From assembly GCA_017403345.1 (NCBI GenBank), contig JAFQOH010000213.1:1-35698 (forward strand): 35,698 nucleotides of DNA, given 5' to 3'. Every line of letters starts with the position of its first letter. Position 1 is the first letter of the stretch. A program made the position numbers and the translations under genes. Below are positions 14,528 to 22,544 of the stretch, piece by piece. The stretch comes from RGIG3701 sp017403345. GTDB taxonomy: Bacteria; Planctomycetota; Planctomycetia; Pirellulales; Thermoguttaceae. Below the pieces are notes generated by a model, which worked only from the letters and a program-made list of their open reading frames with translations, was not told the DNA's origin and did not search any database.

Positions 14528-15613
14528 ATGTATTTATTCTTAAGTCTATTTATATTATTTACGGCGTTTTCCGTCAATGCCTCGGAATATGAAGGAGAAT
14601 ATATTCCCGCTGTCGTGATCGGCGATGGAATACTGGAAGGACACGATTTTTCCAATCGGATGATCGGTGATTTTTGTGGAGAAATGTGCAGCTGTGTACT
14701 GAATTGTTCTTTTCGCAATACAGTCATTAAACGTTTCCAGTTTGAAGGAAGGTTTGTTGATTGCGATTTCACAAATTGCCTGATCGAGAGCGGAACGCTG
14801 GATATGAACAGTGAAGATTTCATTAAAACACGCAATTTTCAGTCCCGCAAACTTTCACTGCCTACGACCTGGATGCGACTGGATGAAATGGATCTGAGTG
14901 ATTTTGAATTCCAGGAAAACGATTTTCATCGGATCTCAATATCCGGAAGTAAATTGACGAACGTCCTTTTTCAGGATTGTACACCTCCAAAGATGACGGA
15001 ATCCCAATTGGCAGAGACCCGTAATTTTCAAAACGGCAATTTCTACCGGATCGATTTTCAAGGAATGCCAATCATGAAAACGGACCTTTCCCGTCAGGTT
15101 TTCGGCAACGTATGGTCTCGTGTTGTGGAAGGTTCCTTCCCAACACTGGTCCTTGGGCCAAATGTCTCGCTGAAAAATACGGTCTTTCTTCTTGCAGATC
15201 TCTCGCAGGCCGAGGAACTGACGGTCGAGCAGGTCCGCGAGACCTGGAATTTCCGAAACGGTAAAATGTCGCTCGTGCATTGGCCCAAACACATTGCGGA
15301 AAAGTTCGATCTCCCGAAATTCGCGCAGAAAGTCGGTCAAAAAGCAGAAGGCCTTTTCGTCCGATGTACGTTTGACGCTGCCGTTCCCATACCGGAGTTT
15401 TCCGGAACAGCCTTCTGTGAGTGCGTTTTTCAATGTTCCCTCTGCAATACCGACCTGACCGAATGTGTTCTGGTGCAGTGTGACCTTTCCACCGTGGAAG
15501 ACCTCACGCTCGAACAGGTCAAAAGCACGTGGAATTACAAAGCCGGCAGAATGTCGCTCTGCAAGTGGCCGGAGTATATCGAAAAGGCTCTTGAGGAGGA
15601 GAAAAAACAATGA
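14528..15613 (+). CDS. exported pentapeptide-like protein, array member 2
   Basis: 361 residues. A signal peptide occupies about residues 1-19 (ending SVNAS). Its pentapeptide-like strands are DLSDFEFQENDFHRI and SKLTNVLFQDC. T-[RW]-N-F/Y motifs occur four times. There are two copies of the end module: an internal one (LTVEQVRETWNFRNGKMSL, then WPKHI) and the constant C-terminal one, which here ends in EEEKKQ. Its ATG follows the stop of the leader ORF by one base. Its own stop overlaps the next ATG (ATGA), so members 2 and 3 form a coupled pair without a leader ORF between them. Confidence 0.85.
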   Translation: MYLFLSLFILFTAFSVNASEYEGEYIPAVVIGDGILEGHDFSNRMIGDFCGEMCSCVLNCSFRNTVIKRFQFEGRFVDCDFTNCLIESGTLDMNSEDFIKTRNFQSRKLSLPTTWMRLDEMDLSDFEFQENDFHRISISGSKLTNVLFQDCTPPKMTESQLAETRNFQNGNFYRIDFQGMPIMKTDLSRQVFGNVWSRVVEGSFPTLVLGPNVSLKNTVFLLADLSQAEELTVEQVRETWNFRNGKMSLVHWPKHIAEKFDLPKFAQKVGQKAEGLFVRCTFDAAVPIPEFSGTAFCECVFQCSLCNTDLTECVLVQCDLSTVEDLTLEQVKSTWNYKAGRMSLCKWPEYIEKALEEEKKQ

Positions 15614-16533
15614 AAGTATTCGTGATTTTACTCCTGCTCTGCGTTTGCCGGACCGGTTTCGCGGAAGAGGCTGGCGTACTTGATTTTCTTGCCAAACCTG
15701 ACGCATGGAAACCTTCATCCGAGGAACTCCGCGAGGCGCAGATATTCCGTAATGTCATAGATGATGAAATTCGATTTCTGGCTCCAGATCATGCCGTCGG
15801 AAAAGTGATCGAGAGAGTTTGGATCGAGGATCAGATGCTTCTCCTGCTCGAAAACATGGACTTTTCACGATGCAGATTCATTGGCGGATGTATGGTCGAG
15901 ACCATCACAAAAAATGTCAGTTTTGAAGACGCAGTCTTTCTTCCCCCTAAAAAGGAGCCTGTCGGTCTGGAAGGCGAGTTCTATTTCCGCGGTGAAAACA
16001 TCAACATGAAAAATGCTTATTTTGTCGGTCGGAAATATCTTTATATTTCGGGCGCGAACTTCATTCAAACACGGAATTATCAGATCCGCGATACGAAGGA
16101 GCTTTTCATTCGGGGAGACTTTTCCGATACGGACCTGCGCGGATTTCGTTTTTATGGTGTTGAATTTATGAAGGCTGAGAATACGTTAATGGATGGTCTG
16201 GACTTTCAGTCTGCTGTTTTTCATGCCGGGATCACGGCAGAACAGATCGTCTCAACACGGCCTTACCAGAATAGTGTGTTTCACGATGTGTCGTTTCGTA
16301 AAGGCTGCGGTTTTCCGAAAGATTGCCGAAATATTTCTTTCATTGATTGCCATATTGCCGCCGATGTGAGTAAAACGGACTTCACTGATTCGAAATGGTT
16401 TAACAGTTGGGCCTCTCTCACGCTCGAACAGGTCAAAAGTACGTGGAACTACAAAACCGGCAACATGAATCCAATCATGTCACGCCAATTATCGGATCTC
16501 GAAAAGGCGAAAGCGCAGGAGGAGAAAAAGTAG
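15610..16533 (+). CDS. exported pentapeptide-like protein, array member 3
   Basis: 307 residues. The signal peptide MKVFVILLLLCVCRTGFAEE is nearly identical to that of member 7. It has the T-R-N-Y and T-W-N-Y motifs and pentapeptide-like strands (FSDTDLRGFRF). The constant end is aberrant: after STWNYKTG it reads NMNPIMSRQLSDLEKAKAQEEKK, so CKWPEYI is lost. Translation is coupled to member 2 by the ATGA overlap. Function unknown. Confidence 0.83.
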   Translation: MKVFVILLLLCVCRTGFAEEAGVLDFLAKPDAWKPSSEELREAQIFRNVIDDEIRFLAPDHAVGKVIERVWIEDQMLLLLENMDFSRCRFIGGCMVETITKNVSFEDAVFLPPKKEPVGLEGEFYFRGENINMKNAYFVGRKYLYISGANFIQTRNYQIRDTKELFIRGDFSDTDLRGFRFYGVEFMKAENTLMDGLDFQSAVFHAGITAEQIVSTRPYQNSVFHDVSFRKGCGFPKDCRNISFIDCHIAADVSKTDFTDSKWFNSWASLTLEQVKSTWNYKTGNMNPIMSRQLSDLEKAKAQEEKK

Positions 16534-16553
16534 CCCTCTCCCGGTTTATCTAT

Positions 16554-16585
16554 CCCCGAAGGTCGAAAACCCACGGCCTTCGGGG
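16554..16585 (+). repeat. array stem-loop, copy 2
   Basis: Same CCCCGAAGG/CCTTCGGGG stem and loop as copy 1; followed by the leader-ORF RBS region. Confidence 0.75.
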
Positions 16586-16620
16586 AGACGGTTCAAAACT
16601 CAAAACTGAAAGGAAAAAAC

Positions 16621-16713
16621 ATGCCCCGCACACACGGTCGAAACGATAAAAATTTCCGCGTTCAGGCCCACTGGGGCAGCGGGGTGATTTATCAAAATAT
16701 AAAAATAGAATAG
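16621..16713 (+). CDS. short leader ORF, copy 3 (30 aa)
   Basis: ATG preceded by AAAGGAAAAA. The peptide starts MPRTHGRNDKNFRVQ, continues AHWGSGVIYQNIKIE and stops at TAG. Here the stop is 46 bases before the next start, so coupling is looser than at copies 2 and 4. Confidence 0.62.
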   Translation: MPRTHGRNDKNFRVQAHWGSGVIYQNIKIE

Positions 16714-16759
16714 TTTCATGATTTCCACACTTTTGACCTATTTGATAAAGGAAAAACTA

Positions 16760-18103
16760 ATGAAGTATTTTTATATATTTATTTGTCTTTTGCTTTTGGG
16801 AATGAACTCTCCAACGGCAAACGCACTCACGATTGAATTCCTCCCGCCAGTGGGTGTGCAGTTCGCTCACGGCGGGATGAAAGGAAAAGTATTTGCAGGT
16901 CAGTATATACGGAAGATCACACTCAGTGAAAGCGAGTCGCTGTACGATTGCGATTTCTCCAATTGTATTATTGAAAGAATTGAAATGGACTGGTCTGCAA
17001 TTATCGAAAATTGCCGATTTGCCAATGCGGTGATCCATATGGCTCTTCTGGATGGTCATGTTGCAAAATGTGATTTCGACAACTGTCTTATTAAAGACGG
17101 AAATCTGGAGGCCTTTCCTCAGGAAAATTTTGTCCAACTCAAAAATTTTCAGGAAAAAAATCTGGATCTAACCTTTAGCAATACTAATTTTCACGGTCTG
17201 GATCTGCGCGATTTTGAATTTGGAAAATCGTCCGGACGTTTTGATTATGAAGACTGTGATTTTTCACAGTGTGATGTTTCCAATGCCTACTTTTATGCTG
17301 CCGTTCCGAAACTTTCCCGTGAGGAACTGCTTTCGACACGGAATTATAGGACTGGCGATTTCGGCGGAGGGGTTCCTCAGGAATTACCGGAAGGGGTCTC
17401 TTGTGCCGGAATGATCCTGGGGCAGAATCACTTACACGCAGCTCCCGATGTCGATTTCACGGACGCTGTTTTTTTGAATGTCCAGGCTTCTGATATTACG
17501 TTTGAGCAGATCCAGCAGACCTGGAACTATCGCCATGGACGACTGGCTTTGAGTCAGTGGCCGCTTGAACTTTGCAGGAAACACGGAATTCCGGACCCAT
17601 TGGATGACCAGTCAAGACTGGTTTTGGAATCCCCAACCGGCCGATTCGCCGATGATCCGCTTCCGCCATGTAAACTTCGGGGAAACATACGTCTGCAAAA
17701 GGCTTGGGAGAAGACAGACCTGAGTAACGTCCTGTTTGAAAATGCGATCCTGGATTATGAATTACATCCGTCAGAATCGTGGAAACTGACTGACAATTAT
17801 CGATTCGGTTATTTCTACAAGATCACATTTCATCATGGAGCTGGTTTTTGGAGTGGAACGGACCTCTCAGCGATCCTCTTTCACGAATGTGTGTTCATCG
17901 GCACCAGCTGGAAAAAATGCCGTCTTGACGACGCAGTTTTTTACCGATGCGACCTCACCGAGTCAACGGACCTCACGCTTGAACAGGTCAAAAGTACGTG
18001 GAATTACAAAGCGGGCCGAATGTCGCTCTGCAAGTGGCCGGAGTATATCGAAAAGGCGTTAGAAGAAGAGGAAAAGGCGAAAGCGCAGGAGGAGAAAAAG
18101 TAG
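16760..18103 (+). CDS. exported pentapeptide-like protein, array member 4
   Basis: 447 residues, the longest member. I chose the ATG at 16760 (AAAGGAAAAA upstream), which opens a clean signal peptide MKYFYIFICLLLLGMN ending near TANA; the in-frame ATG at 16718 has no RBS. The interior has five T/L-x-N-[FY] motifs and two end modules: a divergent internal one (ITFEQIQQTWNYRHGRL, then WPLEL) and the constant C-terminal one. Pentapeptide-like strands include NCRFANAVI and KCDFDNCLI. Function unknown. Confidence 0.85.
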   Translation: MKYFYIFICLLLLGMNSPTANALTIEFLPPVGVQFAHGGMKGKVFAGQYIRKITLSESESLYDCDFSNCIIERIEMDWSAIIENCRFANAVIHMALLDGHVAKCDFDNCLIKDGNLEAFPQENFVQLKNFQEKNLDLTFSNTNFHGLDLRDFEFGKSSGRFDYEDCDFSQCDVSNAYFYAAVPKLSREELLSTRNYRTGDFGGGVPQELPEGVSCAGMILGQNHLHAAPDVDFTDAVFLNVQASDITFEQIQQTWNYRHGRLALSQWPLELCRKHGIPDPLDDQSRLVLESPTGRFADDPLPPCKLRGNIRLQKAWEKTDLSNVLFENAILDYELHPSESWKLTDNYRFGYFYKITFHHGAGFWSGTDLSAILFHECVFIGTSWKKCRLDDAVFYRCDLTESTDLTLEQVKSTWNYKAGRMSLCKWPEYIEKALEEEEKAKAQEEKK

Positions 18104-18123
18104 CCCTCTCCCGGTTTATCTAT

Positions 18124-18155
18124 CCCCGAAGGTCGAAAACCCACGGCCTTCGGGG
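18124..18155 (+). repeat. array stem-loop, copy 3
   Basis: Same stem and loop as the other copies. Confidence 0.75.
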
Positions 18156-18189
18156 GGGCGGTTCAAACTCAAAACTGAAAGGAAAAAAC

Positions 18190-18297
18190 ATGCCCCGCAC
18201 ACACGGTCGAAACGATAAAAATTTCCGCGTTCAGGCCCACTGGGGCAGCGGGGTTGAATATACTATCGCATCTATTGAGGATGGAGGTGCCCAATGA
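18190..18297 (+). CDS. short leader ORF, copy 4 (35 aa)
   Basis: Starts MPRTHGRNDKNFRVQ, continues AHWGSGVEYTIASIEDGGAQ. Its TGA overlaps the ATG of the next gene (ATGA). The GGAGG that encodes Asp-Gly-Gly serves as the RBS of that gene. This is the clearest case of translational coupling in the array. Confidence 0.68.
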   Translation: MPRTHGRNDKNFRVQAHWGSGVEYTIASIEDGGAQ

Positions 18298-19478
18298 CGA
18301 GATTTTTTATATTTTTAATGGTGATGTTTGCCTGCGCGCGGTTTTTGCCGGCAGAGGAACTCAGACGTTATCCCGATGTATATCAGAGCGACACGGATGG
18401 TGATTTTCCAATCTCCAATGAGGATTTTAGTCATGGATACATCCTCTCGTTTGATGCGGATGATATTGTGACCAACTGCAATTTCGAAGGAACGACGATC
18501 GAAATGGCACGTTTCAGCTGCGACAAAAACTGCAATCTGAAAGATACCTGGGTTCTTAATGGAACGATAGATCTCGCACAGGAACAGTGGGTCCAGACTC
18601 GTAATTTCAAGATGAAACGATTCAAGGAAATCGTTTTTCATAAGAATATTTTTCGCAACCTTGATTTTTCCGATTTTAAATTTGAACATTCCGGTTTTTA
18701 TGATGTTCAGTTTGTCAACTGCAATTTTGAAAATGCCGTTTTCCAGTGCTGCACCATGCCTGTCATGTCTGTTGAAAACTGGAAACAAACATGGAATTAC
18801 CGAAATGGCGCGCTTCATACACTTAGAATAAAACAGGATTTCAACAATATCGACCTTTCCCGTTGTGCGATCAGCGGTTTTGTCTGGAATAATGACACTA
18901 CTACGGCAGGAATAAGAACTCCTTCTCCAAGTATTGGAAAAGGGGTCGATCTTACAGATACGGTCTTTTTTCTGTGCGATCTGCGCAAATCAAAAGACCT
19001 GACGCCCGAACAGGTCCGGCAAACGTGGAATTTCAAAAATGGGCGGATGGACCTTGCCCAGTGGCCGGAACATATCGTAAAGTCGCTGGATCTCCCGCGA
19101 TACCTAAGCCCGAACAAATGGAAATTTCAGGATGAGTATTTTGAAATCTGGAATCTTGAGCAAATGAAAGATCTCGACGAAAGATTTAGAGTGAATATTC
19201 TGTTCATGGGGCTGCGATCAGGAAAGGTATACAAGACGGATCTTTCCAAAATGCTGTTTTTCCACTGTGCATTTGTGTTTCTAATGAAAGAAACAGACAT
19301 TTCAGATGCGGTATTCCTCGATTGTGACCTGACTGCCCCGCCAGACCTCACGCTCGAACAGGTCAAAAGTACGTGGAACTACAAAGCGGGCCGAATGTCG
19401 CTCTGCAAGTGGCCGGAGTATATCGAAAAAGCGTTAGAAGAAGAGGAAAAAGCGAAAGCGCAGGAGGAGAAAAAATAG
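18294..19478 (+). CDS. exported pentapeptide-like protein, array member 5
   Basis: 394 residues. A signal peptide occupies about residues 1-20 (ending FLPAEE). Strands such as NCNFEGTTIEMARF and DVQFVNCNFENAVF follow the pentapeptide pattern. Motifs TRNF, TWNY, TWNF and TWNY occur in order. It has an internal end module (LTPEQVRQTWNFKNGRMDL, then WPEHI) and the constant C-terminal module. Translation starts inside the stop of the leader ORF. Function unknown. Confidence 0.85.
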   Translation: MTRFFIFLMVMFACARFLPAEELRRYPDVYQSDTDGDFPISNEDFSHGYILSFDADDIVTNCNFEGTTIEMARFSCDKNCNLKDTWVLNGTIDLAQEQWVQTRNFKMKRFKEIVFHKNIFRNLDFSDFKFEHSGFYDVQFVNCNFENAVFQCCTMPVMSVENWKQTWNYRNGALHTLRIKQDFNNIDLSRCAISGFVWNNDTTTAGIRTPSPSIGKGVDLTDTVFFLCDLRKSKDLTPEQVRQTWNFKNGRMDLAQWPEHIVKSLDLPRYLSPNKWKFQDEYFEIWNLEQMKDLDERFRVNILFMGLRSGKVYKTDLSKMLFFHCAFVFLMKETDISDAVFLDCDLTAPPDLTLEQVKSTWNYKAGRMSLCKWPEYIEKALEEEEKAKAQEEKK

Positions 19479-19502
19479 TTTCCTCCCTTAATTTCTCCCA
19501 CT

Positions 19503-19534
19503 CCCCGAAGGTCGAAAACCCACGGCCTTCGGGG
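19503..19534 (+). repeat. array stem-loop, copy 4
   Basis: Same stem and loop as the other copies. Confidence 0.75.
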
Positions 19535-19568
19535 GGCGGTTCAAAACTCAAAACTGAAAGGAAAAAAC

Positions 19569-19634
19569 ATGACCCGCACACACGGTCGAAACGATAAAAA
19601 TTTCCGCGTTCAGGGCACTGAGAGAGTCGAATAG
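19569..19634 (+). CDS. truncated leader ORF, copy 5 (21 aa)
   Basis: Identical to the other copies through MTRTHGRNDKNFRVQ, then GTERVE and a stop: the AHWGSG core is lost, as if a deletion joined the conserved start to the RBS of the next gene. The TAG lies in AATAGGAGG, so its end still overlaps the next RBS. Confidence 0.5.
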   Translation: MTRTHGRNDKNFRVQGTERVE

Positions 19635-19644
19635 GAGGAACTCG

Positions 19645-20958
19645 ATGCGATACATTACCTGTTTTTTTCTGTTTTTATTTGCGCAGTCCCTCTGTCTTGC
19701 GGAAGAATGGACCGGAGGATGGTATATCGATGCGGCACAGTGCCGGTATCTGGATTTCAGCGGGAGGCATATTTCCTTTTTTGATGTTCATCTTGGCGAT
19801 GAACCGGATGCTTATTTTCAGAATACCTCCTTTCGTTCTGCCAGTATCGGCAGCTGGGATCATTCAGCCGATTGGGAGACTTGCGATTTCACTGACACCT
19901 GGTTTGGAAGCGGTCAGCTTCAGGGAATGCCGAAGGAAGTATTTCTCAAGACTCGGAATTTCAGCGAGAAGAGCGTTCCGCTCTCACTTCTGGAAATGTC
20001 GCTTTCGGACCTTGATTTGACGGATTTTGTTTTTGCTGACGGAAATTTTCAGACTCTTGACCTGTCCGGCTCCAGGCTAACGAATGTTCGGTTCGTGAAT
20101 GCGAAACTTCCAAAACTCACGGCCCAGCAGCTGCAGGAGACGCGAAATTTCAAGTCTGGAGATTTTAGCCGACTTACCGTACCGGAAAACTTTCTGATGG
20201 TTCAAAATGCCTGGAGCCGTACGGTATGGGGCGGTTTCATCTTTCGACTGGAAGGGGCTGAACAAGGCCGTCCTGTCCCGGAACTGTGTTTCGGACCGGA
20301 AGCGGACCTCACCGATGCGGTCTTCATTCGGTGTGACCTGAGCAGGTCGAAAAATATGACACTCGAACAGGTCAAAAGCACGTGGAACTACAAAACCGGC
20401 CGACTTCACCTCGTTCTCTGGCCGGAACACATTGCAGAGGTTCTGAAAACCGAATTTCTGCCGGAACCATTTGACGGCGGATTCTACCTCGAAGACCCGC
20501 GAGGTTCATTCCGCGGAGAAATGTCCGAGGAACTTTGTTTTACCGGCGACACGACCGGATTGAAAATTTCAGGATACCAGCCGAATTTATACTGCGAGAA
20601 TGCCCAGATCCAGCTTGAAAAATGGGCACCTCGCCAGACTCGGAATTTTCGCGACGGCTATTTCCTGAATTGCGATTTTCTCGCATCGGCCCCTGGATCC
20701 AGACCGCACATCAACGCGAATTTTCAGAAAACGGCCTTCGTCGGCTGTAAATTTGAGAATCACTTCACCGGCTTCGGGCCTGAATTTCCCAAAATCGACC
20801 TGACGGACTGCGTTTTCATCGACTGTGACCTCACCGAGTCGAAAAATCTTACCCTCGAACAGGTCAAAAGTACATGGAACTATAAAGCCGGCCGAATGTC
20901 GCTCTGCAAGTGGCCGGAGTATATCGAAAAGGCCCTTGAGGAGGAGAAAAAACAATGA
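19645..20958 (+). CDS. exported pentapeptide-like protein, array member 6
   Basis: 437 residues. A signal peptide occupies about residues 1-19 (ending SLCLAEE). It has pentapeptide-like strands DLDLTDFVFADGNF and RLTNVRFVNAKL. Motifs TRNF, TRNF, TWNY, TRNF and TWNY occur in order. Its internal end module (MTLEQVKSTWNYKTGRLHL) is very close to that of member 7. It ends EEEKKQ and overlaps the start of member 7 by ATGA, exactly as member 2 overlaps member 3. Function unknown. Confidence 0.85.
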   Translation: MRYITCFFLFLFAQSLCLAEEWTGGWYIDAAQCRYLDFSGRHISFFDVHLGDEPDAYFQNTSFRSASIGSWDHSADWETCDFTDTWFGSGQLQGMPKEVFLKTRNFSEKSVPLSLLEMSLSDLDLTDFVFADGNFQTLDLSGSRLTNVRFVNAKLPKLTAQQLQETRNFKSGDFSRLTVPENFLMVQNAWSRTVWGGFIFRLEGAEQGRPVPELCFGPEADLTDAVFIRCDLSRSKNMTLEQVKSTWNYKTGRLHLVLWPEHIAEVLKTEFLPEPFDGGFYLEDPRGSFRGEMSEELCFTGDTTGLKISGYQPNLYCENAQIQLEKWAPRQTRNFRDGYFLNCDFLASAPGSRPHINANFQKTAFVGCKFENHFTGFGPEFPKIDLTDCVFIDCDLTESKNLTLEQVKSTWNYKAGRMSLCKWPEYIEKALEEEKKQ

Positions 20959-22232
20959 AAGTATTCGTGATCTTACTCCTGCTCTGCATTTGTCGGGCCG
21001 GTTTCGCGGAAGAGGCGGCAGAGCTGCTTTATTTTCGTCCGGGAAATTATTCGGAAAAGCATTTTTCGCTGATCGAGATGCCGAACGGTTTTGAGGAGCT
21101 GAAAGTCATGAACAGTCAGTTTCGGGGGACAGTTTTCGACTTTTGGGATGAGTATCTTGAGATCGATTGGAAAAGCTGCGATCTCACCGACGCTCTTTTT
21201 CTTTCCGGTGCCATGAATATGCCGCAGGAACAGCTCGTGAAGACTCGGAATTTCCGCATGAAGTCCTTCCCGCTGGGCCTTGGGCAAACGTCCCTGAAAG
21301 GTCTTGACCTCACCGATTTCGAGTTTTCAAACGGTGATTTTCGCAGTCTGGATCTTTCGGAAAGCCGCATGAAAAACGCTTTTTTCCTGAATTGCCAGCC
21401 TCCGAAAATGACGATGGCGCAATGGCGCGAGACCCGGAATTTTACGTCAGGCAATTTCGATCAGCTCGAATTTTTCGGGTCCGAACGCTGGTCCCAAATC
21501 GATTTATCCCGGACGGTCTGGCATGGCACGCGGTTTCGGAATGGGCAGAAACTCATTTCACGCCTGAATTTTGCCGCGGATGCGGTTCTCGAAGATGCCG
21601 CGTTTCTCCAATGTGATCTCACCCCATCGAAAGAGCTGACGCTCGAACAGGTCAAAAGCACGTGGAACTACAAAACCGGCCGACTTCATTTGTGCCGGTG
21701 GCCGAAACATATCGCGGAGGCTCTCGAAACGGAATATTTCGGCGATCCCATTACTTCCGGGCTGCGGCTGAAAGATCCCCAAGGCGTCACCGGAGGAAAA
21801 GAGCATCCGGAAACAGTTTGCCTCACCGGAAAAATCGCTTTGCATTTCAGTGTCCCTCAACCTTTTTTCTGGTTTGAAAATGCAGATTGTCCCACGTCTT
21901 TCTTTACGCTCGGAAGTTCGATGAATCAGCGCATGGGCCTTTTCATCGACTGCCGTTTTGTGCCGACTCAACAAAAAAATTGGGAAACGCAGTGGGACCT
22001 TTCCCGAACAGCGTTCCTCGGATGCCGGCTTGCCGATCTCCCGGAAAAAAGTCTCGAAGATACGATCTTCGTCAACTGTGACCTGAGTAAAGCCCGAAAC
22101 CTCACGCTTGAACAGGTCAAAAGTACGTGGAACTACAAAGCCGGCCGAATGTCGCTCTGCAAGTGGCCGGAGTATATCGAAAAGGCGTTAGAAGAAGAGG
22201 AAAAAGCGAAAGCGCAGGAGGAGAAAAAATAG
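20955..22232 (+). CDS. exported pentapeptide-like protein, array member 7
   Basis: 425 residues. The signal peptide MKVFVILLLLCICRAGFAEE is nearly that of member 3. It has strands DLTDFEFSNGDFRSLDLS and RMKNAFFLNC, and motifs TRNF, TRNF, TWNY and TWNY. The internal end module LTLEQVKSTWNYKTGRLHL and the constant C-terminus ending AQEEKK are present. It is the last intact member; the stem-loop follows, but the leader ORF after it has decayed. Function unknown. Confidence 0.85.
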   Translation: MKVFVILLLLCICRAGFAEEAAELLYFRPGNYSEKHFSLIEMPNGFEELKVMNSQFRGTVFDFWDEYLEIDWKSCDLTDALFLSGAMNMPQEQLVKTRNFRMKSFPLGLGQTSLKGLDLTDFEFSNGDFRSLDLSESRMKNAFFLNCQPPKMTMAQWRETRNFTSGNFDQLEFFGSERWSQIDLSRTVWHGTRFRNGQKLISRLNFAADAVLEDAAFLQCDLTPSKELTLEQVKSTWNYKTGRLHLCRWPKHIAEALETEYFGDPITSGLRLKDPQGVTGGKEHPETVCLTGKIALHFSVPQPFFWFENADCPTSFFTLGSSMNQRMGLFIDCRFVPTQQKNWETQWDLSRTAFLGCRLADLPEKSLEDTIFVNCDLSKARNLTLEQVKSTWNYKAGRMSLCKWPEYIEKALEEEEKAKAQEEKK

Positions 22233-22256
22233 TTTCCTCCCTTAATTTCCCCCACT

Positions 22257-22288
22257 TCCCGAAGGTCGAAAACCCACGGCCTTCGGGG
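22257..22288 (+). repeat. array stem-loop, copy 5
   Basis: CCCGAAGG/CCTTCGGG with the same loop; the outermost C-G pair is replaced by T-G. Confidence 0.7.
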
Positions 22289-22319
22289 GGTGTTTGAAAC
22301 TCAACGTGAGAAGAACGAA

Positions 22320-22379
22320 ATGACGCGGAAGTCGTGCCAAGAGCGTTTGTTCTTTGTTTTTTATCGGTGTTCGCAGTAG
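22320..22379 (+). pseudogene. decayed leader ORF at the array end
   Basis: After the fifth stem-loop, sequence similarity to the leader-ORF flank continues (GAAACTCAA) up to an ATG that encodes MTRKSCQERL and stops after 19 codons. Only MTR matches, so the cassette homology ends here. Confidence 0.35.
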
Positions 22380-22459
22380 AAAAAAGTTTTTGAAGGATCT
22401 GTCTGCCCGCTCCGTTTCGTGTGCTGCCGCATCGTGTATGAGAAGGGACGGGGCACTCC

Positions 22460-22487
22460 TTGACAAAACGTCACGAAAGAGTACAAT
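22460..22487 (+). promoter_or_regulatory. promoter of the AEC transporter gene
   Basis: TTGACA (22460-22465), 16 bp, TACAAT (22482-22487). A GGAGAC/GTCTCC hairpin lies in the leader just after the start site. Confidence 0.8.
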
Positions 22488-22544
22488 GGTGGCGTTTGGG
22501 AGACGCACTGTCTCCTTTTCCCCGAAATACCAAAGGCAGAAACG

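Noticed and set aside
17998..18297. 99-codon frame joining the end of member 4 to leader ORF copy 4
   Set aside because: The upstream part is an out-of-frame reading of the constant C-terminus; the RBS and homology support starting at 18190.
13467..22290. Repeated blocks of the gene array as a second CRISPR or an insertion sequence
   Set aside because: The repeats are gene ends, stem-loops and leader ORFs spaced by 1-1.4 kb of coding DNA; there is no transposase and no terminal inverted repeats.
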